Source of the DNA: Cytobacillus solani
GTDB taxonomy: Bacteria > Bacillota > Bacilli > Bacillales > Cytobacillaceae
Direction: 5' to 3'
Length of the DNA stretch: 64,000 nt
Assembly: GCF_001420595.1 (NCBI RefSeq)
Contig: NZ_LJIX01000006.1
Coordinates: 2,837,058 to 2,901,057, forward strand
Shown here: piece after piece, positions 62,762 to 64,000 of the stretch
Numbering within the stretch: the first letter of the stretch is position 1
Layout: each line of letters opens with the position of its first letter
Position numbers and translations under genes: made by a program
The notes under the pieces: generated by a model
Database searches by the model: none
Told to the model about the DNA's origin: nothing
The model's input: the letters and a program-made list of their open reading frames with translations, nothing else

Positions 62762-63325
62762 TTATACACGCTCAAGTTTACGATATGGCTTGGCGGGCAA
62801 TTGAATATGGATAGAATCCTCTGGATTAACCTCACCGCTTTTTAAAACGACCCCCATAATACCAGCCTTTCGAATAAGATTCCCTTCACTATCTCTATCT
62901 AAAACAGCTTGCAAAAGACCAGGTTTAAAGTTTTCTATTTGTGGACACGGATTTCGTAAACCTGTTACTTTAATAATCGCTTCTTCCCCTATATACAGAA
63001 TTGTGTCAGTAGGCAGTTCAAGAAGATTGATCCCTTGAGTCGTAATATTTTCACCTAGCTGTCCAGGCTTAATATCAAAATGTGCCTTTAATTCCTCAAA
63101 CAATTCGGAATGAATCAAATGAACCTGTCTTAAATTAGGTTGATTCGGATTCTGCGCCACTCTAGAGCGATGCTTAACTGTTGAGCCAAAATGTGCGTCT
63201 CCTTCAACCCCAAATCCTGCCACTAATTTAATCTTATCTATATTCTTCTTACTAAATGTATGGGTACTGCTCAAGCTTACAGCAAGTACTTTTCCGCTTA
63301 TCAAATTCTCTTCATGTATATTCAT
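62762..63325 (-). CDS. MOSC-domain protein
   Basis: 187 residues from the ATG at 63325 (GGAG 7 nt upstream). MOSC (molybdenum-cofactor sulfurase C-terminal) features: GKVLAVSLS, KPGQLGENITTQGINL, VTGLRNPCPQIENF with the conserved Cys that receives sulfur or binds substrate, and GIMGVVLKSGEV. Members act on molybdenum cofactor or N-hydroxylated compounds. Related YiiM-like proteins; exact substrate unknown. Co-oriented with the GNAT gene. Confidence 0.9.
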   Translation of the reverse strand: MNIHEENLISGKVLAVSLSSTHTFSKKNIDKIKLVAGFGVEGDAHFGSTVKHRSRVAQNPNQPNLRQVHLIHSELFEELKAHFDIKPGQLGENITTQGINLLELPTDTILYIGEEAIIKVTGLRNPCPQIENFKPGLLQAVLDRDSEGNLIRKAGIMGVVLKSGEVNPEDSIHIQLPAKPYRKLERV

Positions 63326-63391
63326 CAATGTTCTCCATTTCTCTATTTTTTCAGTTTGTGCTATCAAGCTGAGATTTGATGATTTCCCCGG

Positions 63392-63833
63392 TTAATTATA
63401 ATCCAAAATATAATGTAAGTAATCCCCATGACCTTGAACAAGATCAACTTCCTTTATAGAAAATATCCAAAAATAGTTTAAATGTTAATCCCTCTTCTTC
63501 TCCTCCGCCTGTTTGCCGATGGTCCCACTTATCTTGGGCATCTCTTACTGTTATTTTATAAAAAAATCGATTATGTATTACACCATCATCAGCTGCCCAA
63601 TAATCCTCTGCAATTTAAACTTTCAATTTCAAAATCTTTTAATCCCGTTTCTTCTTCCAATTGTCTTATAACTGCCTTATATGTATCCTCATTAGGTTTT
63701 ACAGTCCCTTTAGGAATTTGTATCCCTGCTTCAGGAATGGAATGCTGGAATACTAACAGCTGTCTTTTGCCATCTTTCATTCTTGTCACATAGCCATATG
63801 CCTTTCTCACCCGATGATATTTCCTTCATTTGA
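63392..63833 (-). pseudogene. Frameshifted NUDIX hydrolase
   Basis: The parts fit one NUDIX protein but lie in different frames. MKEISSGEK opens near 63833; the Nudix box region is read in the frame starting 63808 (GTVKPNEDTYKAVIRQLEEETG). YWAADDGVIHNRFFYKITV is in another frame and FWIFSIKEVDLVQGHGDYLHYILDYN in a third, ending at the TAA 63392-63394. Each break can be fixed by removing one base from a short homopolymer (GG, TT, T5). Either a decaying gene or assembly errors. Confidence 0.7.
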
Positions 63834-64000
63834 TCCCATTGACCATAAATCCCCCTTTTAAAAACATAGACTCGCTCTCTTATTCATTTGTATTAATATC
63901 TTTATTCTTCATCAAAAGTCTAGATTCCTTCTATGATTATTTAGTAGCTTTTTGAACTCCAGTTAAAAAGCATTACTATAAAAGCAATGCTTTCTATTTC

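Noticed and set aside
63589-63810. TGA codons after GLLGS in the NUDIX frame as another selenocysteine case
   Set aside because: The protein continues in a different frame, two TGA codons are adjacent and no Cys position of the family is involved. Frameshift is the simpler explanation.

Overview
The window is chromosomal DNA of a low-GC, endospore-forming member of the Bacillaceae. Supporting signs are strong AAGGAGG-type ribosome binding sites, TTG and GTG starts, a GerA-type germinant receptor, DUF1657/YetF/DUF3231 spore genes, a CwlO-type hydrolase and many small sigma-factor operons. The sequence does not identify a species. No rRNA, tRNA, CRISPR array, prophage or intact insertion sequence was recognised. 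Gene order looks like a mosaic of ordinary Bacillus operons separated by repeat-rich gaps.

Layout. 1-3.8 kb: fatty-acid degradation (acyl-CoA synthetase running off the left edge, thiolase, acyl-CoA dehydrogenase); a related short-chain dehydrogenase lies at 10.9-11.7 kb. 4-12 kb: assorted single genes (APH-family kinase, AraC/GyrI regulator, DUF2268 putative metalloprotease, two HAD phosphatases, GNAT, cysteine hydrolase). 12-24 kb: three sigma-factor operons, one with a DUF4179 anti-sigma-like protein, one with small membrane proteins and one with a ClpP paralogue, plus an MDR transporter, PsiE, a methyltransferase and a benzil-reductase-like SDR. 23.7-28.8 kb: response regulator, short intramembrane-type kinase, ABC ATPase and FtsX-type permease. 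28.8-32.7 kb: GntR/YtrA regulator, ABC ATPase, large permease and a fourth sigma factor. 32.9-35 kb: a formate dehydrogenase gene interrupted by an in-frame UGA. 35-40.5 kb: the ugpCAEB glycerol-3-phosphate importer, with glpQ divergent. 40.6-43.6 kb: malate synthase G and its IclR-type regulator. 43.7-45 kb: CwlO-like hydrolase. 46-53.4 kb: spore and germination cluster. 53.5-55 kb: a CueP-family copper-binding lipoprotein, also split by an in-frame UGA, and an HTH regulator with a Cys-rich tail. 55-57 kb: trhO and murB. 59.3-62.2 kb: VanR/VanS-like two-component system with a serine D,D-carboxypeptidase. 62.3-64 kb: GNAT, MOSC and a frameshifted NUDIX gene.

The most notable observation is a pair of in-frame UGA codons, each replacing a conserved Cys/Sec position and each followed at the same distance by a perfect hairpin with a GGU-containing loop. 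One is in formate dehydrogenase, at the classical FdhF selenocysteine site. The other is in a CueP-family lipoprotein, at its first metal-ligand Cys. Together they suggest selenocysteine insertion in this organism and a candidate selenocysteine-containing copper protein that I do not know to be described. No sel genes lie in the window, so this remains a strong inference. Other points of interest are tandem arrays with a ~52-bp period in four gaps, a 21-bp-period array, an operator-like palindrome shared by two small genes flanking the germination operon, and a hairpin that masks the ribosome binding site of the VanRS-linked carboxypeptidase.
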